Notes under the pieces: model-generated
Databases searched by the model: none
Seen by the model: the letters and a program-made list of their open reading frames with translations, nothing else
Told to the model about the DNA's origin: nothing
In this document: positions 53,556-64,000 of the stretch, in pieces
Position numbering within the stretch: the stretch's first letter is position 1
How the letters are laid out: each line of letters begins with the position of its first letter
From: Adiantum capillus-veneris
Taxonomy: Eukaryota; Streptophyta; Polypodiopsida; Polypodiales; Pteridaceae
Direction of reading: 5' to 3'
Assembly (NCBI GenBank): GCA_014529385.2
Contig: CM043967.1
Span: 11,298,001-11,362,000 of the forward strand
DNA length: 64,000 nt
Program-made: the position numbers and the translations under genes

Positions 53556-53570
53556 TTCCCCCTCCTTGCA
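53556..53570 (-). other. Polypurine tract of element G
   Basis: Minus strand tgcaaggagggggaa directly before TGTTAGC. Equivalent to the PPT of element A at 23866-23880. Confidence 0.8.
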
Positions 53571-53609
53571 TTTGTCATTCGTGACATAGCTACTTAGGGT
53601 GCTAAGTAG

Positions 53610-56157
53610 TGGTCGGGCTTTCTCGCTTCAGTTCGTTTTGTGTGCTGCGTGAGACCTTGTTGGTATTTGAGGTGGAGTTCTTTGTCCTCTAATGAACTGC
53701 AAGGTGATTTTGTTCCTTTGCTCGACTACTGAGTAGATCATAAATCTTGCTCTGAAGTTGGTGATGATGGGGCCAAAAAAATTGGATTTGTAAGTGAAGA
53801 AGCCCATATAGAATGCCTCTTCAAAAATCTTCATGTAATAGGATGGTAGAAACATCACCCGAGCATAGAATCCATGGAGCACTTCCTCCAAAGGATGGCC
53901 AGATAGATCATAGCACAATCATGTGTTACCTTCAAGGAATGACATCCATGTTGCATATGTTTGCTCTCCACAGTGGAAAGTCTGCAAGCAGGCTAGGAGC
54001 ATTTTAGAAATCTTAAGCAGCATGATGCATGCCAAGTCTGGAATCCCTCTAAATATCTAAATGGTCAAGGATAGTGTATCCACCATATACGTCTCTGTGG
54101 GTGGTTTATTATATGGGGGTGGTAACCTAGGGTAGCTCAGCCAAGTGGGTCTCTTTTGTTGGATGATTGAATGTTGTTGAAAACTTTTGACTCTCGATAC
54201 TGGGCACTACACAAGATCTTGTTTGATAATTGATGGTGCATTTGTCTATACGATGCGATACCTGGAGTGCCTTTTTAGCCAGATCTCCCGCCATTTTGGA
54301 TGTGGCATTGTTGGGTTGGCTTGGAAATCCTTGAGAAATCTTTTCTTTATTTGGAGCACTTCAAACTTTATGAGTAGGAAGGGGAGAGCCTATTGATTCC
54401 ATGCTTCATTGATGTTTTCCAGTGTGAGAAGGTTGACATTGATCGAGTGCAGGATCTGCTCTTTTCGCTGCATTGATTCTTTCAAGATGTTCTCTCTTTC
54501 TTCTTCCACTTGCTTCTTTGATGTTGCTTCCTCCTCGGTAGTTAGGCTTTTTGGTTGAGTTGAGGGTCCAACTTCTTCGTGAGGAATCTCTATCTTTGGG
54601 AGATATCCCTCTTGAGTGGTATTTGTTTCAAAGTCCATGAACTGTAGGGCATCTTGTGGTATTTGTTTCAAAGTCCATGAACTGTAGGGCATCTTTATCT
54701 CCCATTATGGACTCAAATTGTTCTTCTCCTATTACATGTGCCTTCGCATCCTCTTGTGCTTTGATCAACTCATCTTTGAGTTGCTCAATTTCTTTTTTGT
54801 ATCCCTCCTTTTGGTGCATAAAACGGAGGGAGAGTTCCCTTCTTTGCATTTTCTCTAGCTTTAGCTCCATTTAGTTCCATTTAGAGGTCTCAAATGTTCT
54901 ATTCCACCGCTTTATATGCCTCATTTGTTCCCTATAGTGTGGCCACTATAGGATTGTCCTTGAGCTAATTTATCAATGTATTTTGCTCTTGTCAACTTCC
55001 AAATATAGAATGGTTGCTCTCTTGGAGGAGTGAACTGTGGAACCCCTTTATTAGTGTTTGCTTGTTCTATTGGTGAGTCCCATCTAGGTGGTGTATTCTC
55101 TTTTTCTTGTGCCTTGGCCTGCTCTCATTGACGTTCTTCTTGTTGATAGAGATGTTCTAAGCCCTTCATAGGATTGTCTTTCATATTGTACATGGGGATT
55201 TTGGTTCAAACTTTGAACCGCTTGGGAGATGGTTTCCATTTCTTCTCAAATTTTCCTTTAAGTCCTCTCTCAAGTTCAAAATTTTTCATCTCTCCTTCTA
55301 CTCTTGCTGCTTTTTGGGCTGGTTCCTCTACTCGTGCTACAGGTCTTGGCCGCTTTTTGAGCTCATCATCCTCTACTTTAGCTTTTCCTTTTTCTCTCCT
55401 CCTTCTCCTTCTCTTTTTCCTCTTTGTCGCTTTTTGTAGCCTTTGCTGCAATAGTGGTTTCTTGGCTTGGGACATTGACTAATCTCGTCCTCAGTCTTGT
55501 GGCCACTGGTGGGGCTCTAGTCCGTACTTCTTCCTTGTTAGTAGCCATAAGTTCTGCTACGGGGCAGGTTGTAGGTGTTGTGCCTGGCCGATAGCATGAT
55601 AGGTTGTTAGTACTTCTAGAGCTCCTAAGAAAGTAATGTTCTCTGGATTTTTCACATGGGTGAGAGTTGCATAATTATTTGGGCATGGTCTACTTCAGTC
55701 ATTCCCTCTTTATTTGATGCCTGACTAAATGTGAAATCCACGACTTGATTCAAAACCATGTATCTTGGAGGTCTCTTAGCAGTGAAATGAAAGTCCCAAT
55801 GATAATGCCTAAGTTCTCGCTCTATCTCTTTTTTCTTTAGGTCAGTGAGATGAATAAGGTTGATCGATTGGTGAAGATGCACGTTGTAATGGGAAGTTGT
55901 CGGTCTCTCATTGATTTTTCGCCTTCTTGCAGCTTTAAGGATTTTTCAACTTGATCTTCTGTGATGTTTACTTCGATCGGAGGGTCATTCAAATATGAAA
56001 TGGTTTCCCTCCCTTCTTTTGTGATGTTTTCTAAGAGCTCATAAGCCCTCTTGTAGTTCACATCGCAGGGCTCTAGCTCTATGTAGTCTTTGAGGCTGAT
56101 TTTTGAAGTAAAGCAAAAAACTAAAATCATCATCATCATCAATTCCCGAGGATGCAC
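53610..56157 (-). pseudogene. Additional ORF of element G, homologue of the 20.46-23.84 kb ORF
   Basis: Minus-strand pieces in order from 56157 to 53628: N-block (SLKDYIELEPCDVNYKRAYE; IEVNITEDQVEKSLKL; DFHFTAKRPPRYMVLNQVV), a strongly basic region (KRKKRRRRRREKGKAKVEDD, then LKKRPRPVARVEEPAQKAAR), a coiled coil (KKEIEQLKDELIKAQEDAKA), ILHSINVNLLTLENINEAWN, and the C-block (LCYDLSGHPLEEVLHGFYAR, MFLPSYYMKIFEEAFYMGFF, FGPIITNFRARFMIYS). The gene is shorter than in A because linkers are deleted, and it is broken by many shifts. A small tandem duplication (GDKDALQFMDFETNT twice) lies near 54640-54710. The basic stretch could act as a nuclear localisation signal. Function unknown. Confidence 0.72.
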
Positions 56158-56960
56158 GACATCGGGTGTCCAAGAAAGTATTTCATAAATCCTTGAAGAG
56201 CATCTTCAATGTCCACCTCTATAAATAGCCATACAAGATGTCTTCCATGTCATGCTAGGGTAGTCCTGATCCTCTGATGGAGCCTCCATTGTCGTTGTGT
56301 TTGGTCTCATAGACGTGTGCGTCTAGCCCTCTTGAGATCATTGACTCTATCAACACCTATATCTCTGGTATAGGTGGGCTCTAAATTTTTTTGTAAAGCT
56401 TGCTCATTAGACTGCCAAGTGCCTGCTCTAAAGAAGTCAGTGATCTCCTTCTATAAATGTCTCCCACTACCTGATCTCCTAAGAGACTCTCCCTGTGTCT
56501 ATGCAGCTCTAATAAAAAAACATGTGGCATCTCTTATCCTAATATCTCATGACTCTAGGCAACGATTCAAGGCCCTCTCTGAATAGACAATAAACAAGGC
56601 CTTGTACCTCATAGTATATTGGATGACAAATGTGATGTAGCTCTATTTCTGGCTCTATATGACAAAGCTGAGAAATCATGGCCTCAGATACACTAAATCT
56701 ATCAATTTCAATCTCTAAGTAATGTGAATGCGATGATATGCACATCTGACCAATAACACATCATATCCCATGGGATAAATGAGTGTCCATATAGGCGAGT
56801 TTGATCACAAATCCATCCTCTATTAGCTGGAGAAGATGTTCTATATAGAAATCCATCTTCATGCCCAACTATTGTGTCAGCTATATCCTAGTGATCCTGG
56901 AATCTAGTTGGACCGGATCCTGACGTATAGGTATCTCTGTGTGAGAGATAGGAAGGGTGC
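56158..56960 (-). pseudogene. Decayed coding fragment upstream of the element G ORF
   Basis: The minus strand from about 56930 to 56539 reads DFYIEHLLQLIEDGFVIKLA, CISSHSHYLEIEIDRFSVSE and PEIELHHICHPIYYEVQGLV, protein-like across more than 120 codons, with stops before and after. I do not recognise it. It may be the true N-terminal extension of the additional ORF or another retroelement. (GA)n at 56968-56991 follows. Confidence 0.35.
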
Positions 56961-56963
56961 ATC

Positions 56964-56994
<31 letters not shown>

Positions 56995-57268
56995 TAAACA
57001 ACGTATTTAATTTACTTTATTATCCTACATTTTTAAGATAAACCATGGTTTTCTCATATATGTCTTTTCAATGCACCCCCAGCAGCACTTCTCAATGCCT
57101 ACAGAGAGATGAAGCAAGGAGGCGAGGCGACAATCTTGTAGCAACAACAGCAATAACCCATGGCCATGTTCACACCTAGATAACTCCAAGAGCTGCAGCT
57201 CCACACACTGATCTTCAAGCACATGGTTTGCGGTGTGAATTTGCCTGTGGAGCTCATTCTTGTCATGT

Positions 57269-57560
57269 GTACAAGCGTGGCCTCTATAGCTTGCATGATG
57301 ATAGGAGTTGCTCATCTTGGAAGTTGTAAGCCACAAATTCAATTCTCCAATAGTGACAAGAAATGTGGGCCCATTAAATAAAAGTTCCAATTGCCAAAGG
57401 TCTTCTGACAATATTCTTGTACGTACAAGCATAGCCCCTCTAGCTGGCATGACGACAAGAGCTTCTTATCTTAGAAGTTGTAAGCCACAATTTAGTTCTC
57501 TAATAGTGACAAGAAATATGGACCCATTAAATAAAAGTGCCAATTACCAAATCTTTTGTT
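57269..57560 (+). repeat. 154-bp tandem duplication
   Basis: gtacaagcNtNgcc begins copies at 57269 and 57423; both run through gaagttgtaagccacaa, tagtgacaagaaatNtgg and cccattaaataaaagt. The copies differ at about one base in eight. Confidence 0.85.
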
Positions 57561-58892
57561 GTCATAGACCAGAGTTCGTTACTATCACTACACTTGTTTA
57601 CAATGTACCACATAGCAAGCACAATGCTTCCACCTCTCTGAGTCTCTGGACGGAGAAGAAGGTGCCTTGAATAGTTTGGGAAATTAGACGCACAAAGCTT
57701 GGCAAAAAAATGACATGTTCTGTTGTTCTTCCTCTAGAAAAAGTACATTGTGGTAGGTTCATAAACAACAATTGAGATAATGTGCAAAATGTGTTCCTGC
57801 ACCATGCTTTTGGAAACGGAGAAAATATCCACGTGTGGTTGCCAAACCAAGAGGAATTGTGGAGGGGTCCTTATGGTTTTGCAATGATAGTAACACTCAT
57901 GCTTCAAGTATTGATGATATTTGGCTAGCCTCAAGGATGTGGGTTGTGGAAGAGGGAACCTAGTTGCCTACATGCTTGCATGGGAGGTTGAGATGCTATA
58001 AAAAATGGATTTGTGCTATAAGGCGATAAACCAATAGCATAGCTCAACAACGACCGGGCAATGTGGAGCACAACCTAGTTCTTTTTATGCTAAATTCAAA
58101 TATGGAAAGTATGTTAGATGGAGTTCAAAATTAACCAAAGACTTGAATGGGAGGATAGCATTGGGTTGAAGCATGCAGGCACATCTAGTGAGAGAGGTTA
58201 TTGGGTGCCTAATGTGTTGCATTTTTTTCATGTTAGGACTCCAAAAGGGGTGACGTATGCTATGACCATTGAAAAATTCCTTGAGGATTTCCAAAAAAGA
58301 CACAACTAGTGCCTCATGAGCGTGCCTTGCAAACGTATGAGCTTATGTGTTTTTGTGTCCTTGGGTTGGACTCTATAGCTCGTGAGTGTGTGCATTAGGC
58401 TATACTAACAAAGGTGGAGCTATTCCAAAGACTAGGCGAGGACCGAATTTCAACATAGCATTGGCTTTATGAGCTAAAGTTTACAGTCCTCTTTGGGTTG
58501 GCCATCTTTCTTGGATTCCTTGCAATTGCCATTGCGCGAGAGGTGCCTAGAATTTTGATAGATTATGCTACTAAATCAAATACAAATTTATATTGTAGCA
58601 GTGATCACCTTCATACACTGGAGTTTTCAATCCTCTATGGATTTTCCATTTTGTTGGACTGCCTGCACATGACATTATGGCGAGGCTTCATAAAAAAAGC
58701 AATTTGTGTTTTTTTTTTAATAGTTTTGCTCAAAAAAATGATAGGCTCAGTTTTTTTGCTCAATGTATGGATTTCCTCTACATGAGCGCGAGTCAATGCG
58801 GTCAAATATTCTGCTTATCCCAAAGTAACTACTCAACCACTTGAATATTGTCAAGCCATTGCAAAGACTTTTAATATCTCTCTTTCCTAAAG
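57561..58892. other. Unassigned DNA
   Basis: The frame 58118-58309 (+; YWVPNVLHFFHVRTPKGVTY) and the hydrophobic frame 58498-58785 (+) have no recognised family. No repeat partner was seen. Confidence 0.35.
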
Positions 58893-59116
58893 ACTAGTAT
58901 AACAGAGCATGCTGCCGCTGCTGAAGCACCGAGAGGGGGGCGGGGGGGTGGGTATAACAGAGCCTGTTGCCGCTGCTGAAGCGCAGAGTGGAGGGGGGGG
59001 GGGAGTAACAGAGCCTGCTACCGCTGTTGAAGCGCAAGGAGGGGGGGGGGGGGGGGGTGTTCCTGAAGACTACTATAATAGAGCCTGCTTCCAATGCTGA
59101 AGCGCAAGGGGGGGCG

Positions 59117-59118
<2 letters not shown>
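58893..59118 (+). repeat. Minisatellite with G-runs, four units
   Basis: The unit is taNcagagcctgctgccgct followed by gctgaagcgcNgag and a G-run of 7-17 bases. Units begin at about 58898, 58954, 59006 and 59076 (spacing 56, 52 and 70, varying with G-run length). Each unit contributes an uninterrupted G-run, so the + strand could form G-quadruplexes. A (GA)n tract follows at 59119-59150. Confidence 0.88.
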
Positions 59119-59153
<35 letters not shown>

Positions 59154-59419
59154 GGACAACAGATTTGAGAAAAACAAGAAAAAACTTGGGTTGAGGTTAG
59201 CGATGGCATGCAAAAGAATTTGCTTGTAGGAAATGCTATGAAAAGCAAGATACAAAGTTGGGCACAGTAGTGGCCACCCACTGCCCTCTTACTCTCACTA
59301 AGTCACTTTCATTCTCTCTCTTATATCTCTATTTGGGCCGCAAGCTGCAGCAGCTCCAAATGGGGACAGGGTGAAGGATGGGTTTTAGGGGAGCTGAAGC
59401 AGCTACCTTTGTAACCTTC

Positions 59420-60065
59420 TTGACAACAAACGGTGCTAGTCCATATTGCATCGATGCGGGAAATTAAGGGCAAGATACAGTGCGCCTGCAAAGCCGAAGT
59501 GCAGTGTGATTGCCTCTAGCTACAACGCGGCAAAAAACTAACTCTCTTATCTTTATTGAAAACGAAAAACATTGTGTAATAAACAAATTACTTAAAGCAC
59601 AGAAGGCCTGGGAAAATGTAAAGTCCATACGGCGTCGGCACGGTGAGATACGGTGCGACTACAAAGCTAAGTGCAGTGTGGTTGCCGCTAGCTATAACTT
59701 CAGGACTTGCCCCTAACCAGTACCGCGTTGGTGTGGGATGGTTTAGGGCAGAAAACCAACTCTCTTATGTTTATCAAAATAAACAGTGTGTAATAAACAA
59801 ATTACTTAAAGCACGGAAGTCTTGGGAAAATGTAAAGTCCATACGACGTTGGTGCGGGACATTTAGGGCACAATACAGTGTGAATGCGAAGCCTAAGTGC
59901 AGTGTGGTTCCCCCTAGCTATAATGCTAGGACCTACCCCTAACCAGTACCGCATCGGCGTGAAAGGATTTCAGGCAAAAAACTAACTCTCTTATGTTTAT
60001 CAAATTAATAGTGTGTAATAAACAATCTACTAATAGCACTGAACGGTTGGGAAAATGTAACCTTT
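59420..60065 (+). repeat. ~214-225-bp tandem repeat, about three units
   Basis: gggaaaatgtaa marks unit ends at 59610, 59824 and 60049 (periods 214 and 225). Each unit contains a ccataNNgcgtcggtgcggg-type motif, a tgcagtgtggttgccNctag block, aaccaactctcttatgttta and a gtgtgtaataaacaa block. The satellite-like organisation suggests local amplification. Confidence 0.85.
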
Positions 60066-63000
60066 ATGCCACTCCTGGTTCTGTAATAGTAAACATGCAC
60101 ACAACATTGACCCAACGTTCAAATTTAAAACAAAAGTGTATAGTTTAACAAAAGTGAAGTTCACTCATGCAATCATCAATTAAACAAACAAAATTAGCAA
60201 TGCATTCAAAGCAGATAAGCAAACTAAGCATCAAGTGTGACTTGGCTATACTTAGTATCGTGTCGATGTGAGAGGAGTAAGGGTGAAAAACATGCAATCT
60301 ATTGAGCTTGCAAACCAAAGTTAGCATCACATGGGACATGCCTCAATCAGCACCACTTTGGGAGAGTGAAGTGCCAAAAACTGGTTATCTGCAAAATTGT
60401 AAATGAAACTAAAGATTTACGTAATTGTTTTGGGACATGGCTCTAATCCATACCACGTCGGTGCGGGATAGGTAAGTTCAATGTCCCATTATGTTAATGA
60501 CCTCTTGAATTGCTTGGCCTTTCCTGCATTTGTGGCCTTGTTTACATTTCAAGTGCCATAATGTTTTGAGAGTAAGGATCTGTTTTTGGGATGGGACATT
60601 GCCATAAATGCTTCCACGCCGATGCAGTATGTTTAAGGGGGATTTCTTGTTGCAGAGATGTAATGTACATAGCATGATTAAGAGTTGTTCTCAATGGCCA
60701 TCCTCAATTTCTTATTAAAATGTGCCAGTCCTCATAAATATGTGGACATGAGAATGGGAGAATAATTTGTTAAGGAAGGGGCATCGAAAAGGTTAATAAG
60801 CAGATCTATGAAAATGAAGAGCTCGTGTCTTAGCCTAAGATATGCAGATCATGTTATGGCTATGCATTGATTGATTATATCACCATCATAGGCCTATCCT
60901 TTCTATCATTGGATTGCTATGTATTGATAAATTATACCACCATCATAGGCATATCCTTCCTATCATCATCTTATTGCAAGGCCTTCCGGGACACTGCCCT
61001 AAATTATCGAGCGTCGGCATGGAACTGTCTAGGGAAATGTCCAGGTGGGTAGCAAGGTCGAACCACAATGTTGGCATGATTGAACGTAAAGGAGAGATTG
61101 GCATTGCCATGTTTAAACTTGATTAAAATTCTGTGTTCATGCGTCAATGTTTTATTTCAATAAACAAAAGTAGAGAACATTTTTGGGTGAATTGTATATA
61201 TTTAATTGAAAGTTTGTTGAGTATTTCTCTTTAAATTTTTGGTTTGATGTTGTGTATTGATTCAATTTTCTTGATGTTTGAATGTAGTCCATCTTCTTCT
61301 AGTGCAGGTCCTAGAAGAGGCGACATGAGTGGATCCACTCCAAAACCTATTTGTAGTGATCAAGTAAGCTCAGTTGCCAAAACAAAGTTGTCAAACTATA
61401 GAGATAGTCTGACATTGCTTTAGGCTCTTTGCATGAAATAGATCAAGAGATAGCTATAGTCAAAGCTGCTATGCAGACATTACCATTTAGAATGAGACAT
61501 GATGTACCACTTTGTAGGCTTATACCACATGGTAGAATACATGGTTTGAGGTCAGATGTCAGTGGCTTGAAGCTTTCATTTGTTAGAGACGGATATATCA
61601 AAGAGAAAGGTGCATTTATAGTGTCATTGTACTCTACATCTCAAACGGAATAGCATGTATCCATCCACTATGCATCATTCATTCCAATGGAAGCTAGATC
61701 ATTGTCCTTGATGGATAGACATGTATCATAACTATATGATTGTTTGTGTGAGAGAGAGATATAGTGCAAAGAGGACATAAGATCCCTCCATTGCTCTTGC
61801 CACCTTGGGTGGGGACGTACAAAGTGAGTTTTAGGTGATAGAAGATCCAATCATACGTGCGAGTGTCACTTCAATGATTTTTCTTATGAATATAGATACA
61901 ACACAAGTTTTTTAAAATTTTGCACATTGCTAGTGAGCATTCAATTGCAATTTTTACACATCTTTGCTCCCCATTTTGGGTCACTTTCCATGCAATTTTG
62001 CATTGATGTCCATTAGTTGCTATTTTTGGTGATTTTTGTTCGCATTGATCTTTGTAGGCGAGATGAGTATTCCACCATGAAACACTTGGAATATGTACAT
62101 CATAAAACCAAAATAGGCATTTTATCAAGTGTTAAAACACACAACGGTGCCACATGTAGGGCCATCACACCCCAAATAGGTCTGTACATGACATATACTG
62201 TAGTAGACGCTTCAGCATATATCACAATATGTACATTATTGTTTTTATTCCCATGCATTGAGAAGTGTCAAAATTGAGGTGAATGTTTTTATTTCACATT
62301 ATGTACGTGCCATGCCACGACAACATTTCGTAATAGCTTCACTGCCCAAAGATTAAGAGAAACAACACGAGATGGGCGAGGAGCCTGCCATGATAGTTGT
62401 GTCCATAAAAAATATGGTTTACTAAACTCAAATAGGTTTACTAACCTCACTGTGTTTATAAAGACTATGCTATGAGTCTATGATTCACTAATTTCCCTGT
62501 TGTTTCTGATGGATATATGCTATTAGCACATGGAGCATACTTTGTGCAATACAATTTCTTTTCCCTAGAGAGCATTCTGTTTTGTAGGCACCAAGAGATC
62601 ATAGATGCTTAGCTATTTCAAGGGATTACATTGCCATTGCATGTCAGTTTAGATCGAGTATGCAATCACTAATATGGATGCCTCGCATCCTCTACACGAG
62701 CATATGGTAAGAGTTTGGACTACATCCCCATTACATGTCAGTTTTGATCAACTGTGAAATACCCAATATGGATGCCTCTACACAAACATCTGGTCAAAGT
62801 TTGGACAGTGGTAGATATAGGAGGGATGGTAGGCTCATTTTGTGGGATCTCGATTTGGTTTTTGTGGATTTTCCTTTTGGAGGTGCCTTTTCTTTATCCC
62901 TAATCTAGAGGTAAAGATAGGTAGGAGGCCTCGACTTCTGTAGATGTGGTGGATGAAGAGAACAGACATCCCATTGGGAACCGTTTGATCATTTGAGCAT

Positions 63001-63400
63001 TCCATTTCTTTTGTTCATGGACATGTTACTTTTTGAGTGTCTTTCTTTTTCAAGCTATGTATGTTAATTGCAGTATTTAAAACCCTAAAGTCAACAACTC
63101 ATGTTGATTTTCATTGAGTTTGTAAAAATTATGTTTGCACTGTTAAGGTCTATTGATATACTTTGATGTGTTTAGTTTTTCTTCATTGGAGTGCATTGCC
63201 AGAGTACATTGAACTGGAGGAAAAAAGCATGGTGGATGATCCATGGTACAATGTTTAGACAAGCGACAAACCACGTCATCAAGAACGAGTATGATTCATG
63301 CTAAAGTATCATGTTTTGTATTTGATAAAACCAAATGTGAGAATTACTTTATTGTATAGAAATCATGATATTTAGTGTTCTTTGACTTGGATATGGCAAC
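60066..63400. other. Unassigned DNA with scattered 20-nt motif copies
   Basis: Solo copies of the accNcgtcggtgcggga motif continue at about 60255, 60451, 60612 and 61000, beyond the tandem array. The sequence is otherwise AT-rich with no supported gene. The ORF 61429-61653 (+) is protein-like (HEIDQEIAIVKAAMQTLPFR) but unrecognised. Confidence 0.4.
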
Positions 63401-63416
63401 AAATAATTTCTTCTCC

Positions 63417-63419
<3 letters not shown>

Positions 63420-63471
<52 letters not shown>

Positions 63472-63485
63472 CCCCCCCCCCCCCC
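63420..63485. repeat. (CT)n microsatellite and C-run
   Basis: About 25 CT dinucleotides (63420-63469) followed by a run of 14 C. It accounts for the Arg/Glu and Leu/Ser ORF calls. Confidence 0.95.
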
Positions 63486-63639
63486 TTTTTTCAAGTAAAA
63501 GACAAGCTTTGCTCAATGACAAGTGTGATTCATGGTAAAGTATCATGTATTGTACTTGATGAAATGAAATGTAAACTTTGTTGCTAAGATATGATGCTAG
63601 TTAGTGTTCATGAAAGTGTTCAAGAAAACGTCAAAAAGA

Positions 63640-64000
63640 AAACTTGGATATGGCAACAAGACCATCCATCCACTCATCATCAGTCTCAACCTCATCCTCT
63701 GCTAAGGGTTGAATTTGGAGAGTAATGAGTGGTATCGCTTGAGAAACCGGTTGTCTTGTAGCTTTTCATTTTAAAACTCAAATACGGGCTTCTTGATGGG
63801 CCTCCTCAATCACCTGCTATCATTTAAGATTTCTTTCCTTGGATGCATGCATTCTTTGCAAAAGATCATTAGTCAAGGGAAGGTTATATTTGTGAAGTCA
63901 ACATCCACTAATCCAATTTTCCATAATTGACCCATTTAGGGTGGTTTATTTGATTGCACCACTCGGTGAAACATCTTCAATGACAAAAGGACCATGTCCT
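63640..64000 (-). pseudogene. pol (INT C-term): Gypsy integrase C-terminus (GPY/F module), runs off the window
   Basis: Minus strand from 63999: GHGPFVIEDVSPSGAIK, stop, TTLNGSIMENWISGC, stop, LHKYNLPLTNDLLQRMHASK, then ATRQPVSQAIPLITLQIQPL and AEDEVETDDEWMDGLVAISK. GPF plus V-S-P-S-G-A-I/V-K-x-x-T-L-N/D-G matches element A (LFLIEDVSPSGAVKLSTLDG at about 17105-17175), so this is a related pol. It is on the same strand as, and upstream of, the element G additional ORF. The rest of the pol would lie beyond position 64000. Confidence 0.72.

Noticed and set aside
58498-58785. Hydrophobic membrane-protein-like ORF
   Set aside because: The hydrophobicity comes from T-rich DNA (poly-T near 58710); no start context, homologue or repeat copy.
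1-64000. tRNA, rRNA or other structured RNA genes
   Set aside because: I looked for cloverleaf-type B-box and conserved rRNA words and saw none; primer-binding sites are the only tRNA-related sequences.

Overview
The window is land-plant nuclear heterochromatin made almost entirely of decayed LTR retrotransposons. I infer a plant from four things: TG...CA LTRs with plant-type primer-binding sites (initiator-Met type, and the TGGCGCCGTTGC type of Athila/Tat-like elements), a chromodomain gypsy pol, a plant-style Ty1/copia polyprotein, and foldback MITEs. The first gypsy pol looks to me like those of large-genome non-flowering plants (fern, lycophyte or gymnosperm), but that is an impression only. 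I found no convincing host gene, tRNA or rRNA.

Layout. 1-4.1 kb: intergenic DNA, a decayed retroelement ORF, a 77-bp tandem array and an LTR end with an Athila/Tat-type PBS (4060-4077), next to a small foldback MITE (4117-4240). 4.2-7.9 kb: AT-rich leader-like DNA, a GC-rich island and a stray LTR piece. 7.9-24.2 kb: a large + strand Ty3/gypsy element (element A) with a palindrome-bearing tandem array, an upstream ORF, gag, protease, RT, RNase H, integrase with two zinc-binding modules, a retropepsin-like remnant, a long spacer with a second palindrome array, then an additional long ORF (20.46-23.84 kb), a polypurine tract and a 3' LTR start.

24.8-40.6 kb: a nest on the minus strand. An old copia (element E) carries two gypsy insertions. 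One is a gag-only gypsy (element C, 24.8-30.78 kb) whose LTRs each hold a TATA box, a short basic start-exon ORF and a splice donor; its 5' LTR also carries a 438-bp foldback MITE. The other is a full-length chromovirus on the + strand (element D, 31175-39766) with ~1.55-kb LTRs, an intact DD35E triad and a C-terminal chromodomain.

40.6-48.3 kb: unassigned DNA with microsatellites, a LINE 3' fragment (44.73-45.66 kb) and another possible LTR start. 48327-53481: a structurally complete but mutated + strand copia (element F) inserted in the LTR of a minus-strand gypsy (element G). G has the same additional ORF (53.63-56.16 kb), the same polypurine tract and the same hairpin LTR start as element A. 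An integrase C-terminus on the minus strand at the right edge (63.64-64.0 kb) suggests that G continues out of the window. 57-61 kb holds several tandem repeats.

The strongest candidate for something undescribed is the additional ORF between integrase and 3' LTR. Two separate copies, A and G, share an N-terminal block, a basic/acidic low-complexity region, a coiled coil and a C-terminal block in the same order, and sit at the same place relative to the PPT and LTR. Every protein-coding part listed is broken by stops or frameshifts, so these are relics.
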